Numbered from the stretch's first letter, positions 40,613 through 51,610 are shown. The stretch: 64,000 nt of DNA from Planctomycetota bacterium (GCA_013285505.1 CP053450.1:1782796-1846795), one strand, 5' to 3'. Translations and numbers: made by a program. The notes: generated from the sequence alone by a model not told the origin.

Positions 40613-41314
40613 TTACCTGCGGGCGTACTTGACGCTGCAGCCGTAGGGCTTGGCGTAGGTCGTGGTCACGTTGGAGCCGGCGAGCAGCGAGTCAACGGCT
40701 TCCACCACGAAGTTGGTCGGGCTGTCCTTGCGGCCGTTGGCGTTGTCGTCGATGCCGCCGCCGTAGGCGAGCACGCCGTCGGTGTTGATGACGTACATGG
40801 TGGGGGTGTTCTTGCTGCCGAAGGCACGGCCGACATCACCGGTGGGGTCCATCAGGACCGGGTGAGCCATCTCCCAACCCTCGCGGGCCTTCTGGTTGGC
40901 CTCGGGGTCGGCGGTCTTGCCGCTGGCGACGGCCAGCCAGACAACGTCCTTGCCCTCGTACTTGGCGACGGTGTCGTTCATGGTCGAGTCGCCCTTGTAG
41001 TGACGGACGACGTAGGGGCAGGTCGCGTTGAACCACTCCAGCACGACGATCTTGCCGTCGCTGAGGTACTCACTCAGCGTGTGCTCGTTGCCCTCGGAAT
41101 CGGTGAGGGTGAAGTCGGCGACGGGCTTACCGACGATGTCCTGCAGGTTGGCCATCTTGCCGTCGGTGGGCAGGGCGTGGAGCTGGACCTCGCGGGTCTC
41201 GCCCTCACGCTGCGGGGCGACCGTCTTCTGCGCGGACGCGAGCGCGGGGACCGCGGCGAGAACGCCGGCGGCGACGAGCGAGAACATCGAGGTACGGATG
41301 GATTTGCTGTGCAT
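40613..41314 (-). CDS. Secreted redoxin (thioredoxin-fold) protein
   Basis: 233 residues from ATG 41314. It has a signal peptide (SIRTSMFSLVAAGVLAAVPA, cleavage after ALASA). The mature domain is AhpC/TSA-like: VGKPVADFTLTDSEGNEHTL, VVLEWFNATCPYVVRHYKGD, AREGWEMAHPVLMDPTGDVG, KNTPTMYVINTDGVLAYGGG. The active region has only one Cys (CPYV), so it would form a mixed disulfide or act as a one-Cys peroxidase, rather than a CxxC oxidoreductase. A second Cys (YGCSVKY) near the end could serve as resolver. It follows the DsbD-domain gene by 76 bp, so an envelope thiol pathway is likely. It ends at a terminator. Confidence 0.88.
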   Translation of the reverse strand: MHSKSIRTSMFSLVAAGVLAAVPALASAQKTVAPQREGETREVQLHALPTDGKMANLQDIVGKPVADFTLTDSEGNEHTLSEYLSDGKIVVLEWFNATCPYVVRHYKGDSTMNDTVAKYEGKDVVWLAVASGKTADPEANQKAREGWEMAHPVLMDPTGDVGRAFGSKNTPTMYVINTDGVLAYGGGIDDNANGRKDSPTNFVVEAVDSLLAGSNVTTTYAKPYGCSVKYARR

Positions 41315-41390
41315 GGTGTGGTCTCCGGGGTGAACGGTGTGCTGAGAGTGACGTGAGGATCGGTACAGAAACTCGAATGAGCCGGACGGA

Positions 41391-42248
41391 TCAGCGTTCG
41401 CGTCGTCCGGGTGTGCCGATGTGGGTGGACGGTGCTTCGATGGGCTCGGCTTGATCGATCGCGTATACCTTTGACTCGTGCTTCGAGGTCCAGACTTCAA
41501 GGACACCGCGGATCGGCTCGTCGCCGTCGCGGAACTCCACGACGAGTTTGCCAGCCTCTGCCTCCCCCTGACCGAGGAGATCGCGCGGCGACCGGCAGTC
41601 GTCTGTCGGGTAGAACGCCAGCCGGACCGCGTTGTTGCCGGTCACGTGCAGGGAATTTTCCTGGAAGGTGATCTCGACCGGGGACTCGGTGGTGAGAGGC
41701 TCGGGCAGCCGCTCGCGGGCCCGCTCGAAAAGGGCCGCGGTCTCGCGGGAAGGCTTGCTCAGTGCGTCCGAGACCGGGATCTCGATCGACAGATCCGCCG
41801 ATTCGAGCACGCAGGCGGTCTGGCAGACCAGCCAGCGCCCGTTGATGGCGAGTGTGACCAGATCGCCCAGCCTCGCTTCGGGGGCGACGGTGAGCGGCAG
41901 GAGCACCGTCATGTGCTCCTCGAACGTGTGGTCGAGGATGTCGCCAAAGGCGACATACCGATTCGGAGCCGCCCAGACCGCCTCGCCGACCGTGACGTTT
42001 CTGGAGGCCTCGATCTCGGTGTCGAGGGCGAAGCCTGTGTCGTTGATCCCGGGCCAGTAGGTGTGCCAGCCCGGATCGATCTCGAAATCGATCGCGAGCC
42101 AGATGGTTTCGCCGGGCATCGCCACCGGCCGCTCGGCGACCAGCCGGGGCGTGGCGTGCAGGTCCTGGGTGCCGCTTGGCACCTCCGCGGCCCCGAGGGC
42201 GCCGGCGGCAGTCAGGCAGAGGCCAAGTAGCGCAGTCTGGGCTCGCAA
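41391..42248 (-). CDS. Secreted DsbD N-terminal-domain (ScsB-like) protein
   Basis: 285 residues from ATG 42248. A signal peptide (ALLGLCLTAAGALGA) precedes a DsbD alpha-type immunoglobulin-like domain: PGETIWLAIDFEIDPGWHTY, WPGINDTGF, AAPNRYVAFGDILDHTFEEH and INGRWLVCQTACVLESADL with two Cys four apart, the redox pair position of the family. There is no transmembrane DsbD beta domain in this protein or nearby. The C-terminal part is a second beta domain with FYPTDDCRSP. Without the membrane electron carrier it may receive electrons from another source, or bind the neighbouring redoxin. Confidence 0.8.
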   Translation of the reverse strand: MRAQTALLGLCLTAAGALGAAEVPSGTQDLHATPRLVAERPVAMPGETIWLAIDFEIDPGWHTYWPGINDTGFALDTEIEASRNVTVGEAVWAAPNRYVAFGDILDHTFEEHMTVLLPLTVAPEARLGDLVTLAINGRWLVCQTACVLESADLSIEIPVSDALSKPSRETAALFERARERLPEPLTTESPVEITFQENSLHVTGNNAVRLAFYPTDDCRSPRDLLGQGEAEAGKLVVEFRDGDEPIRGVLEVWTSKHESKVYAIDQAEPIEAPSTHIGTPGRRER

Positions 42249-42304
42249 GGGGGAAACTCCTTCGCGGAAAGAACGGCCGCGGCAGGCAGTGTATTCTCCG
42301 GACC

Positions 42305-42781
42305 ATGCAGGCAGGCAAAAACTTCATCGTGGGCGCGGCGTGGATCGGGGCGGCGCTGGTCGGATTCGGGATCGGCGGGTGCGAAAAGGGCACCAGCGAG
42401 AAGGACATCAACGAGTCCGTGATCTTCACGCTCGCCGATGTCCGCGAGGCCATCAACACCCGGGACGGCGAGGATCCGGATCATGCGATCCTGATTGACC
42501 CCCGCGCACCGAAGTACTTCGCCGCGGGTCATCTGCCCGGGGCGACGAATCTGCGGCTGCCCGATGTCCGCGAGGACGACCCGCAGGACCCCGAGCTGCG
42601 CAAGCACGAGCGTCTGATCGTCTACGGCGCCAACCCGGGATCCGCGGTCGCGCGGGCGATGTTCAAGCGGCTGCTCGCGGTCGGGTACGACGGCGTGAAG
42701 TTCTACGCCGGCGGGCTTGATGAGTGGCTGCTGAGCGGCGGGGACATCGAGACCTCGGAGCTGCCTCCCGCAGAAGAGTGA
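42305..42781 (+). CDS. Rhodanese-like lipoprotein lacking catalytic Cys
   Basis: 158 residues from ATG 42305. A signal ends in VGFGIGGC, a lipobox, so it is membrane-attached outside the cytoplasm. The rhodanese fold is clear: LADVREAINTRDG, AILIDPRAPKYFAAGHLPGA, then LIVYGANPGSAVARAMFKRL and VKFYAGGLDEWLLSGG. In the active-site loop the usual VYCxxGxRS is VYGANPGSAV, so the nucleophilic Cys is Gly and sulfur transfer is not expected. It is divergent from the DsbD-domain gene (56 bp apart), and probably has a binding role. Confidence 0.88.
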   Translation: MQAGKNFIVGAAWIGAALVGFGIGGCEKGTSEKDINESVIFTLADVREAINTRDGEDPDHAILIDPRAPKYFAAGHLPGATNLRLPDVREDDPQDPELRKHERLIVYGANPGSAVARAMFKRLLAVGYDGVKFYAGGLDEWLLSGGDIETSELPPAEE

Positions 42782-42856
42782 AGACGAGTCGGCGACGGCG
42801 GATGGCCGGCTGCGCGTGGCTGAAGCCCGGTGGCCCCGGTCGGCTGTTGCCTGCGC

Positions 42857-42900
42857 TGAAAAAGAAAACCGGAGCGGGCCCCGGGTGGGGCACCGCTCCG
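42857..42900 (-). terminator. Intrinsic terminator after the giant protein gene
   Basis: On the minus strand CGGAGCGG and CCGCTCCG form a stem with an internal GCCCC/GGGGC pairing (42870-42900), followed by GTTTTCTTTTT. It lies about 45 bp beyond the stop at 42944. Confidence 0.8.
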
Positions 42901-42943
42901 TGAGGGGGAGCGTGATGTGTCGCGGTTTCCCGCGTGGCCGGGC

Positions 42944-45900
42944 TTACACGATCGTGGAGATCGGGTTGAGCAGGCCGAGGGCTGCGCCGGAGTTGGTCCA
43001 GCCGCCCTGCAGGAACAGGTCGTAGTGGGTGAAGCTGACGGAGATCGGCGTCGCGGACGAGGCGAAGAGTGAGAAGAAGTTCAGACCCGGGCGGCCGAGG
43101 ACGGCGTTGGGATCGAAGTTGTCGGGACGGTTGGTGCCGCTGGAGAAGTCGGACCCGAGCGTCTCGTGGAGGCGGATCTCGGCGAAGCCGTTGGCGTCGA
43201 CGTTGACGCGGAGCGTCTCGCTCGAGCCGTCGACGAAGAGGAGCTGCACGCTGACCTGCGTGCCGGCGTCGGCCGGGTTGTAGATGGCGACCGTCTCGAA
43301 GTAGGACTCGCCGGCCAGGGCGCTGTTGATGAACGCCGCACCGAAGAACCAGCCCGTGCCGGCCTGGGTCGAGGCGCTGGAGGCGTCGGCGTCGCCGAAC
43401 TGGGACTGGTTGCCCATGACCGTGATCGGGTAGTTGGACGAGTAGCGGAGGCCGAGCGGCTGGCTGTCGATCATGCCGAGGTCGGCCCCGGTCAGGCGGA
43501 CGGTGCCGCCGGCGGGGATGTTGACGTTGCGGGCGAGGTCGGGCAGGGCCGCGCGGACGTACTCGCCGCGGAGCTCGACGTTGGCCGAGAAGGGGTTGGG
43601 GTTGAAGAGCACGACCTCTGTGCTGGCGGCGTCACTCCGCACGAGCGAGGGGATCGCCCCGTTGGTGGCCCCGCCGAGCGGATCGGCGATGAGGCCGAAG
43701 CCGGACTCGTTGACCAGATCGAAGTGGCTCTGGCCGACAACGATGCCCTGGAACTCGCCGGCGTTAGCGGATGAGACCGGCTCGGCGGTGATGACCGCCC
43801 CGAAGACGCCGACCGGCAGGGCGGCGACCTGATCGATGTTGAGCCCGCCGCGACGGAGTGCCCCGACAACGGTGTTGACCTCGACCGGGTTGCCCGCGGC
43901 GTTGTAGGCCGTCAGCGTGACGTTGACGTCGAAGTCGTGCGGGTTGTAGTAGAGGACGAAGTCGTTGACGTTGCCCGAGCTGCGCTCGACACGGGCGAGG
44001 CTCCAGGCCGGGGAGATGATGTCGGTGAAGGCGTCGCCCGTGGTCGAGCCGAAGTCGAAGTGGCCCATGGCCGCACCGATCGGCCCGCCTGTGGACTGGA
44101 CTTCGATCGCGTAGGGGGCGATGCGGGCGCCCGACGGGGAGTCCGAGCCCGCGACGCTGATCGTCACGCCGCCGCGGCTGCCGGCCGCGAGAGTGGCGTT
44201 GGTGACGATGGTCTGGTCCCGGTCGCCGGTCTCGTAGCGGAGGATGACCGAGTAGGTGACCTCGAAGTCGTTGGGGTTGGCCAGCGAGACGAACTCGTTG
44301 ATGGTCGGGCCGGTGAAGCCGGCGGGGTAGAAGGTGCGGAAGAGCTCGGGCTCGGCGTCGATCTTGATGGTGTAGGAACCCACCCCGGTGCCGATGCCGT
44401 CCACGATGACCCAGTACTGCGTGCCGGCGCCGGCCGATTCGAACCGCACGTCCGCGTCGACACCCGGGATGCCGGTGGCGTCGGTGGTGACGACCGCGGT
44501 CTCGGTGGCCGCGTCGAGGATGGTGACGGTGGCGTCCAGCAGCGAGCCGCTGGCGGTGATGATCTGGACGTAGATATCGCCGCCGGACGGGCGCGGAGAA
44601 GGTGTAGAGGTCGCGTTCGCCGCCCTGGGCGATGATGCCGTTGACGGTGCCGTCTGCGCGGATGGGATCGAGGACGATCTCGCTGGCGTCGTCGAAATCG
44701 ATGTCGCCGCCACCGCCGCCACCGCCGCCGCCGTCGGAGGCCTCGCCGTCGACGATGAGCTGGTACTCACCGGTGCGGTTGCCGATCGCGTCGTTGACGA
44801 GGATGTAGTAGCGCTCGTTGGGCGCGGTGTCGGTGAGGACGATCGCCACGGTCTCGCCCGGGCCGCTCGCGGTGACCGTCTGGACGAGGGTGAACGTGGA
44901 GTCGTAGACGCTGAGCTCCGGCCGGATGCCGATGATCGAGTCCACGAGCGGGTCGAAGCTGATGGCGACGTTGCCGGTCGCGATCGTTGCGAAGGTGAAC
45001 AGGTCGGTGTCGCCGACGACCTCCAGGCGCGGGTTGAGCGGGTTGCCCTCTTCCTGCGTGCCCAGCACCGCGTCGCCGGTGTCGGCGTCGAGGGTGAGGG
45101 CGTGGGCGATGGACCACTCGAGCGCGTTGGGGTAGTCGTCGAGCGGGGGCTCGGCGACGGTGACGGTGTAGGCGCCGGTCGACTGCTGCTCGGTCGCGAC
45201 GGACGAGGCCTCGATCAGCACGTAGTAGACCTGGCCGCGAACAACGCTGGTCTGGACGGTGCCGGGCACGGCACCGTCGGAGGGCGTGTCGAGCTCGTTG
45301 CCGTCGGCGTCGATGATCGAGAGCTTGGGCAGGAAGACACTGTCGCTGGGGCGCGACACGGTGACGCGGGCGATGCCGCCGGCGAGGGCCGTGAAGCGGA
45401 ACAGGTCGGTGTCGCCGAGGACCTCGATGACGCCGGTGTCCTGCCCCTGGCCGTTCTCGTTGTCCACCGCGATGGGGGTGGCGTAGCTGAACTGTCCCTG
45501 GTCGGGGTGGTCGTCGGTCTTGGTGAGGGAGAAGACAACGGTGTAGTCACCCTCGTCGGCCTGCAGGTCCGACCCGCGGACAAGGACGTAGTAGAACGGG
45601 TACTCATCGCCGGTGATGCCGGAGATCCGTGCCGGGGTGAGGCCCAGGGTGACCTGCGAGTCGGTGTTCTCGTTGGCGACGATGTCGTCGTTGAAATCAA
45701 CCTTCAGCAGCACGGGGTTGCCGAAGGGATCGACGGAGGTCTCGAAGACCTCGAGGTAGGGGTTGAACCCGTTCTGGCCCTCGACGGTGATGGTCGCGTC
45801 GGTGAAGTTGCCGACCTCGAACTTGAAGAGGTCGGTGTCGCCGTTGCTCTCGATCGAGCCGTCGGCCTCGGCCGCCCCGAGGAAGTCGAGCAGCTCGATC

Positions 45901-48900
45901 TCGGTGGCGTCCTGGAACTCGAGCCAGTCGGCGTGGTCGTCCACGTCGATGAGGCCGGAGACGTCGATGGTGTAGTCGCCCTCGGTGCTGCCGGCGCCGA
46001 TGACCTGGATCAGGAACCGCTCGCCCTTGGTGACATCGAGCGTGAGCGTCAGCGAGCCGCCGCTGGAGGCGGTGTCGCTCACGCGGTCGATGGTCTCGTA
46101 GTTGCCGGCGGCCAGGCGGTTGACCTCGAAGATCGTGGCCGCGGGGATCAGCGTGGACCCGTCGGCCCGGGCGACGGTGACGGTCACCTCGGGCGCTGGC
46201 CGGCGCGGTGAAGGCGAACAGATCGACGTCGAACGGGTTGGTGACGTTGTTGTCGATGGTGCCGGCGATCGAGCCGGTGCCGGTCGCCTCGTCGATGCCC
46301 AGCGTGGTCGCGTTGAGCAGGCGGGAGTTCTCGTGATCGTCGTTGGTGAGCGTGGGGATGGTGTTGATCAGCAGCTCGTAGGAGCCGATCATGTGCTGCC
46401 AGTTGACGGGGACGGTGCTGTCGCTCTGCCACGCCTGGTACTGCTCGGCCTGGCCGCTCTCGACCTGGAAGTAGTAGACCTGGCCCTTGACGATCGGGAA
46501 GGTCACGCGGGCGTCGCGCTTGTGGAAGGTGCGCTCGCCGTTGGGGCCTGAGTAGGTCGTCTCGGTATCGCCGAGTATCGCGTTGTTGTCGTTGTTGTAG
46601 GCGACCTGCTCGAAGTCGTTGTCGAAGACGCGGAGTGCGGAGTCGAGGATCGAGTTGTAGACCTTGTCCTTGCGGAAGAACTGGGGTTCGACCAGTTCGC
46701 CGGCGGGGTCGCCGTTGTCGTCGAGGTAGACGCCCTTATCGTCGAAGTCGCCGAACGGATCGTCGGTTTCGTCTTCGCTGTGATCGCCGTCGTTGAAGTC
46801 GTCGGTGATGCTGAGATCGATAAGCTCGCCGGATCCGTCGGCGATCCACTCCTCATGCCAGTCGGCGAGCTCCGTGGTGTTGATGCGGATCTCGGCGTAG
46901 CCGGTCGCGGTGGCGCGGAAGGTGTAGAGGTCGTTGTCGAGCGGGTGCTCGATTCCGGCCAGCCCGGACTCTCGGAGGATCGTGACGCCGGTGTTGTCGA
47001 ACGGGCCAGCGCCCAGGATGTCGTCGTCGTCGTAACCGGCCAGGAGCGTTGCGCCCAGGCCGGACGAGATGTTCGGGGCGGGGAAGCCGGTCCAGTACGT
47101 CGGGTAGTCGGCGTTGCCCATGACGAACGTGCGCTCGAAGTTGGCCGAGCCGTCGATGTAGGCGTTGCCGCTGCCGGTCGGGCCGACGTACTCGCCGTTG
47201 GCGACGCCCAGGCTGAGGGTCTGTGCGTTCGCGAAGTCCAACGCGCTGTTGCTGAAGTTGTTGGGTCCTTCGGTGATGCCGGAGACTACCTGCGAGGGCG
47301 TCTCGTCGGCGATCCCCACGAACGTGTCGTCGGTGAGGGGCTCGTCGGACACGATCTCGCCCCAGTTGTCCGCGTCGGTCGGATCGGTGAAGCCGTCCAC
47401 CGAGACGAACGCGTTGTACCGGCCGGAGCCGCTGGTGCCGCCGACCTCGATGTAGTAGGGCTCGCCGCCCCACACCTCGAGGCTGAAGACGCCGTCGAAC
47501 AGCTCGCCGGTGCCTGTGTAGTCCACCCCGAGCGCGCCGAAGTCGAGGTCGCCGAAGTACCGCGACGGGTCGAGCGAGCCGGCAAAGTTGAGCGGCGGGA
47601 TCAGCGCGTCATTGAACAGGTCCGGGATGTTGTCAAGGACCAGATTCCCGAGCGAGTCGTACACGCGGACCGAAGGCGTGAGCCACGTGAAGTCGGGCCC
47701 GCCCGGGTCCTCAAAGGCCTGAATCTGGATCTCGACACGCGTCGCCGGGCGGAAGCCCTCGTACCACGGGATCGCCGCGCCGTCGCGTGCCGCGTCGCCG
47801 TCCGCGTCGATGAGGCCGTCCATGTCTTCGTCGATCTCGGCCCCGACATTGCCGGTGTACTCACCGAGCATGTCGATCGGGGGCACGAAGACGAACAGGT
47901 CGGTGTCCGATCCGCGGTGAATCCGCCCCGTGAACGACCCGGTCGAGACGAGCGAGTGATCGGGCAGCGGGCCCTGACCGAGGACGTTGTCCTCGGCCTG
48001 CATCCAGTCGCTCCAGATGATCGGCGTGGCGTTGGCGTAGTCGAGCGAGTCGGCGTGGTCGTCGAGGTTGATGAGCTCGTCGAAGGTGTGATTCGCCTCG
48101 ATGAAGAGGGCGAATCCGCCCGTGATCGGGTAATCGAAGCCGTCGACGAGGATGAAGTAGGTCTCGCCGCCGACCAGCGTCGATTCGATCTGCGGGCTGT
48201 CGCCGAAGAACCGGTCGTTGAACGCGATGAACTCCCCGTCCGAGTCGTACAGCGTCATCGCCGGATCGGCCAGCGGCGGCAGCCCCGCGCCGCCCGCGGA
48301 GATGATCGCCGGCCCGCTCGCCTGCGCGGTGAACTGGAGGAGTTCGGTCTCCGTCGCCCCGCCGGCGCCGCCGCCGAGGCCCGTGCGCGAGACCGGATCA
48401 AGCTCGATCTCGAGCCCGATGAGGTCCAGGCCAAGGGAGAACGCCCCGGTGTTCGGCGTGCCGGGCTCGAACTCGTCGGAACGGACACGCACGAAGTACG
48501 TCTCGTCCGGGCTGCCCTTGAACACGGCGAAGGCGTTGGTCAGCCGGCCGGACTGGCTGTCGTCGGTGATCAGGTTGCCGTCGGCGTCGAAGATGTCCAG
48601 CCGGGTGTCGAGCACCGCGCTGTTAGCGCGAGCGTTTGCGGAGGCCACGCTGTCCCACGCGCTGTCGTCGTCGGTATCGATGCGGTAGACGATGTCCTCC
48701 AGCGGGCGGGAGATCGTCCCGCCCTCGGAGGTGAGCGCGTCGGTCCCGGACGGCGTGATGACCGTCGAGATCCCGTCCACCCGCATCGTGTACAGCCCCG
48801 CCGCCCCGTTCGTCGCGGCGTTCTCGGCCGTCACGGCCACGTAGTAGGTGTACATCCCTGTGTCCGGGTCGAGGTGGCTGGAGGTCGGGACAAAGCCGTA

Positions 48901-49314
48901 CCACGCGTCGATCGGCGTGCCGCCGGTCAGGTCGCCGCTGTCTTGGGCCGTCGCCAGAGCGTTGCCCTGGTAGTCAAACAGCGTGAACTGGGTGTCCACG
49001 CGGTCGTCGAACGCGTCGGCGGTGTTCACCGCGTCGGCGAGGATCGTGATGAAGTCCGGGCTCGACACGCTGAACGTGTACATGTCGATGTCGCTGGTGT
49101 CCGGCAGGTCGTCGTCGTAGGTCGCCACACCGTCGCCGTCGAGCAGCAGCTCCTGGGCGTCCGCGAACGTGGAGCCCGGGTCACTCAGCAGCACGCGGCT
49201 CTCGAGCTCCTCCAGCGTGGACAGCTGGGCCCGCCCCGCGTCCAGCAGCAAGGAGGCCGGGGTCTGCGGCTTGCGACGACGGTTCCACCACGAGCGACGG
49301 TCCGAGATGCTCAT
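42944..49314 (-). CDS. Giant secreted repeat protein with PPC-type domains, frame broken twice
   Basis: Start ATG 49314 (MSISDRRSWW). The basic N-terminus followed by LSTLEELESRVLLSDPGS is the planctomycete LExRxLLS export-type start, without an ordinary signal peptide. Repaired length is about 2124 residues. Frames change near 46193 (CAGCGCCCGAG) and 44597 (GCGCCCG); both fit a two-base loss. The body is acidic, Thr/Asp/Gly-rich, and repeats a unit built around DxDLYTFxA or DTDLFxF followed by a beta strand, as in pre-peptidase C-terminal domains; examples lie in DTDLFVFVPPIDM, NDLYTFRATATGYAEIRINT, DTDLFKFEVGNFTDATITVE and DTDLFRFTALAGGIARVTVS. The last 500 residues are a different beta-rich module. 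An extracellular or surface role is likely; no enzyme site was seen. Confidence 0.85.
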
Positions 49315-49743
49315 TGCTCTGCTCCCAGGCCCCGGTCCTCGGGGCATCTAATCCTTGTTGATGCCGATCCTGCGGTCGGCATGGGCGGCGTTCATCGGGC
49401 CCGCACTCGGCCCACCATGGGGAACACGGCTCGCAGGCTACGAGCAACGCTCCCGGCTTCTTCTCCCAGGGCTCTGGTGTCCCCAACTCAGGGGCGTACC
49501 CCATCTTGGGCACCAATCACCGCCGGGCACTAGCTTACCACATGGCTCGTCTGTTCGTCCAGCCTCGCGGCTCGATACGTCCGGCCCGTTCGGCCGGACG
49601 CGGTCGGGTCGTTCCCAGGCCGCGGCACCTGGCCGAGACATGCTCGGCTGGGGCCCGGGAGCCCGATCCTTTTCCCAATATACCCGATGCGGGACCGAAA
49701 TGGATCCCCCAACTCGCAAAAATGCAGATTCTCAGGCAATGAA
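49315..49743. other. Gene-free stretch between the giant gene and the racemase gene
   Basis: 429 bp with no frame that has both a ribosome site and sensible protein sequence. It must contain the promoter of the giant gene on the minus strand. The part nearest that gene (about 49325-49510) is less GC-skewed and holds several short inverted repeats (for example GCCGATCCTGCGGTCGGC near 49363-49380), so a structured leader is possible, but I could not match it to a known RNA class. Confidence 0.4.
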
Positions 49744-50436
49744 TCAGCCCGCCGCACGTTCCACGGCCCCTACCGCGAGGATCTGGGCCGCGTCGAACAC
49801 CTCGATCGGGGAGTTTTCCGTGGAGATCACCAGTGGTGCCTCCGAGCAGCCCAGGATTACCCCCTCACACCCTCGCTGCTGAAATTGCTCGACGACGCCG
49901 ATCACCCGGGCACGCGAGTCGGCGCAACACCGGCCGTAGATCAGCTCGTGGAAGATGATCGAATCCAGATCCTCGATCTCGTCGGTCTCTGGGGCTAGCA
50001 GCTGGATGCCCCGCAGCCCCAGCATGGTCTGGTAGGTCGAGCCGGTGGTGACCAGTTTCGTCCCGATGATGCCCACCGTCTTGCACCCGGCTTCCACCAG
50101 CGTGTCGGCGATCAGCTCCGGCATGCTGATCCAGGGAATCGGCGAACCCACCTCCGCGACGTGGATCCCGTGCTGCACCGCGTTGTCCGGCGTCAGGCAG
50201 AAGGTCGCCCCGCACCCGGCGAGCTTGTCGGCCGAGCGGCGGAGCAACGCCCCGACCCGCATCCAGTCTCGCTCCCGCACCGCGTCGAGGTAGAGCCCGA
50301 ACGGCTCGTTGTGCAGCGTGACGCGGGGCCAGTTCCGCGAGTCCCGCCCCGTCTCGGCCAAGTGGCGGTTGATCGATTGGAAGAACAGCGCTGCCCCCTC
50401 GGGGCTGACGCCGGAGATGCCGATGTGTCCGCTCAC
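49744..50436 (-). CDS. Aspartate/glutamate racemase family protein with altered active site
   Basis: 230 residues from GTG 50436, chosen because GGAAAGGA lies about 8 bases upstream; a longer ATG start at 50541 would overlap the divergent hscB-like gene. HIGISGVSPEGAALFFQSIN is the family N-terminus; ELIADTLVEAGCKTVGIIGT and GVILGCSEAPLVI follow, the last with the second catalytic Cys. The first catalytic Cys, normally in a PCNTAH motif, is absent: the loop reads TPDNAVQH. Racemases with one replaced Cys exist (E. coli YgeA type), so altered substrate choice is more likely than inactivity. Stand-alone, with no amino-acid pathway genes beside it. Confidence 0.85.
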   Translation of the reverse strand: MSGHIGISGVSPEGAALFFQSINRHLAETGRDSRNWPRVTLHNEPFGLYLDAVRERDWMRVGALLRRSADKLAGCGATFCLTPDNAVQHGIHVAEVGSPIPWISMPELIADTLVEAGCKTVGIIGTKLVTTGSTYQTMLGLRGIQLLAPETDEIEDLDSIIFHELIYGRCCADSRARVIGVVEQFQQRGCEGVILGCSEAPLVISTENSPIEVFDAAQILAVGAVERAAG

Positions 50437-50539
50437 GGCGAAATCCTTTCCTGCCGGTGGTAGATCACGGAGGGTGCGGCCCTCCGGTGCATCGTCGGGT
50501 GTGCGGGGGGCGGTGTCAATGGTCGAGATAGAGTTGGCC

Positions 50540-51051
50540 ATGACCACCGACCCGTTCGAGACCCTGGGGCTGGAACCCCGATTTGACCTCGCAGAGGGCG
50601 ACATCCAGCGGGCCTACCTCGCCCGTGCCGCCGCCTGTCACCCCGATCTGGTCGGGCGCAGACCCCGACAAAGCCGCGGACGCCGCCCGCCTCTCGGCGG
50701 CCCTGAACCGGGCCCGGGCCGTGCTGGCGGCCCCCGAAGACCGCGCCCCGCGCCCTGCTCGCGCGGCTCGGCGGTGGGGCGGGCGACGAACGCGAACTGC
50801 CCGAGGGCTTCCTCATGGAGATGATGGAAACCCGGATGGAGGTCGAGGCCGCGGTGGAATCCGGGGACGGCGACGAACTCGCCCGGTGGCGGGAATGGGC
50901 CCAGACCGAGCGGGCCCGCTACATCGACCGTCTCGGCGGGATGTTCGCGGACCTGGGCACCCCGCCCGCCGCGGACGCGGTGCAGGCGATCCGACGCGAA
51001 CTCAACGCCTGGCGGTATATCGAGCGGATGCTGGAACAAACCGAGGGCTGA
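50540..51051 (+). CDS. hscB: HscB-like J-domain co-chaperone, frame broken twice
   Basis: Start ATG 50540. The J domain reads DPFETLGLEPRFDLAEGDIQ and AYLARAAACHPDLVG with the HPD motif. The frame changes near 50655 (GGGCGCAGACC) and near 50748 (CCGCGCCCTG), each two bases short; repair gives RADPDKAADAARLSAALNRA, then ALLARLGGGAGDERELPEGF and LMEMMETRMEVEAAVESGDG. The J-domain plus C-terminal three-helix bundle order and about 171 residues match HscB, which delivers IscU to HscA in iron-sulfur cluster assembly. No isc genes lie next to it. The short overlap region with the racemase promoter suggests a shared divergent control region. Confidence 0.8.
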
Positions 51052-51122
51052 CGCGGTGCGCCCTTCGGGCCGCCGACCCGGCGGCCGACGTTGACCCAGA
51101 TCCAATCACGGAGGTCACAGAC

Positions 51123-51577
51123 GTGAAACGCAGTTGGTTCGGACCGGTCGTGATGCTCGTGGCGGTCGTCATGGTGATGGGCGTGCTGCGCGCGCGCTTC
51201 GGGGGTGTGGCCGAGACGCCCGCCTCATTCGCCTCGCACACCACGCTGGATGCCGCCATCTCCGAGTCGGCCGAGTCCGGCAAGCCCGTGCTCGCCCTCG
51301 TCACCGCCGACTGGTGCGGCCCCTGCCAGACGCTCAAGCGCGCGCACTCGCGGACGAGCGGGTCGCCGGGTGGATCGGCGAGCACGCGATCCCCGCCTAC
51401 GTGGACGGCACCGACAGCACCACCGAGCAGGCCCAGCGCGAGCTCCGCATGCTCCGGATCGAGGCCTTCCCGACGCTCGTTCTCTTCGACAGCGAAGGCG
51501 AACTCTCCCGCCGGACCGGCGTCTTCTCCGCGGGCGAACTGCTCAACTGGCTCGAGGGCTCGGGCGTCGGCGGCTGA
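51123..51577 (+). CDS. Membrane-anchored thioredoxin-like protein, frame broken
   Basis: Start GTG 51123. An uncleaved signal anchor (FGPVVMLVAVVMVMGVL) precedes a thioredoxin fold with ALVTADWCGPCQTLKR, the CxxC active site. The frame changes near 51347 in AAGCGCGCGCACTC, then continues ALADERVAGWIGEHAIPAYV and RIEAFPTLVLFDSEGEL with the cis-Pro, ending LLNWLEGSG. About 152 residues. It faces the periplasm and probably reduces or isomerises envelope disulfides. It follows the hscB-like gene by 71 bp on the same strand. Confidence 0.88.
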
Positions 51578-51610
51578 CGCCGCTGAGCACAGGCCGTCCC
51601 GTTCTGACGA

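Noticed and set aside
49315..49743. Riboswitch or other known structured RNA upstream of the giant gene
   Set aside because: Some short inverted repeats exist but I could not match the conserved core of any known class.
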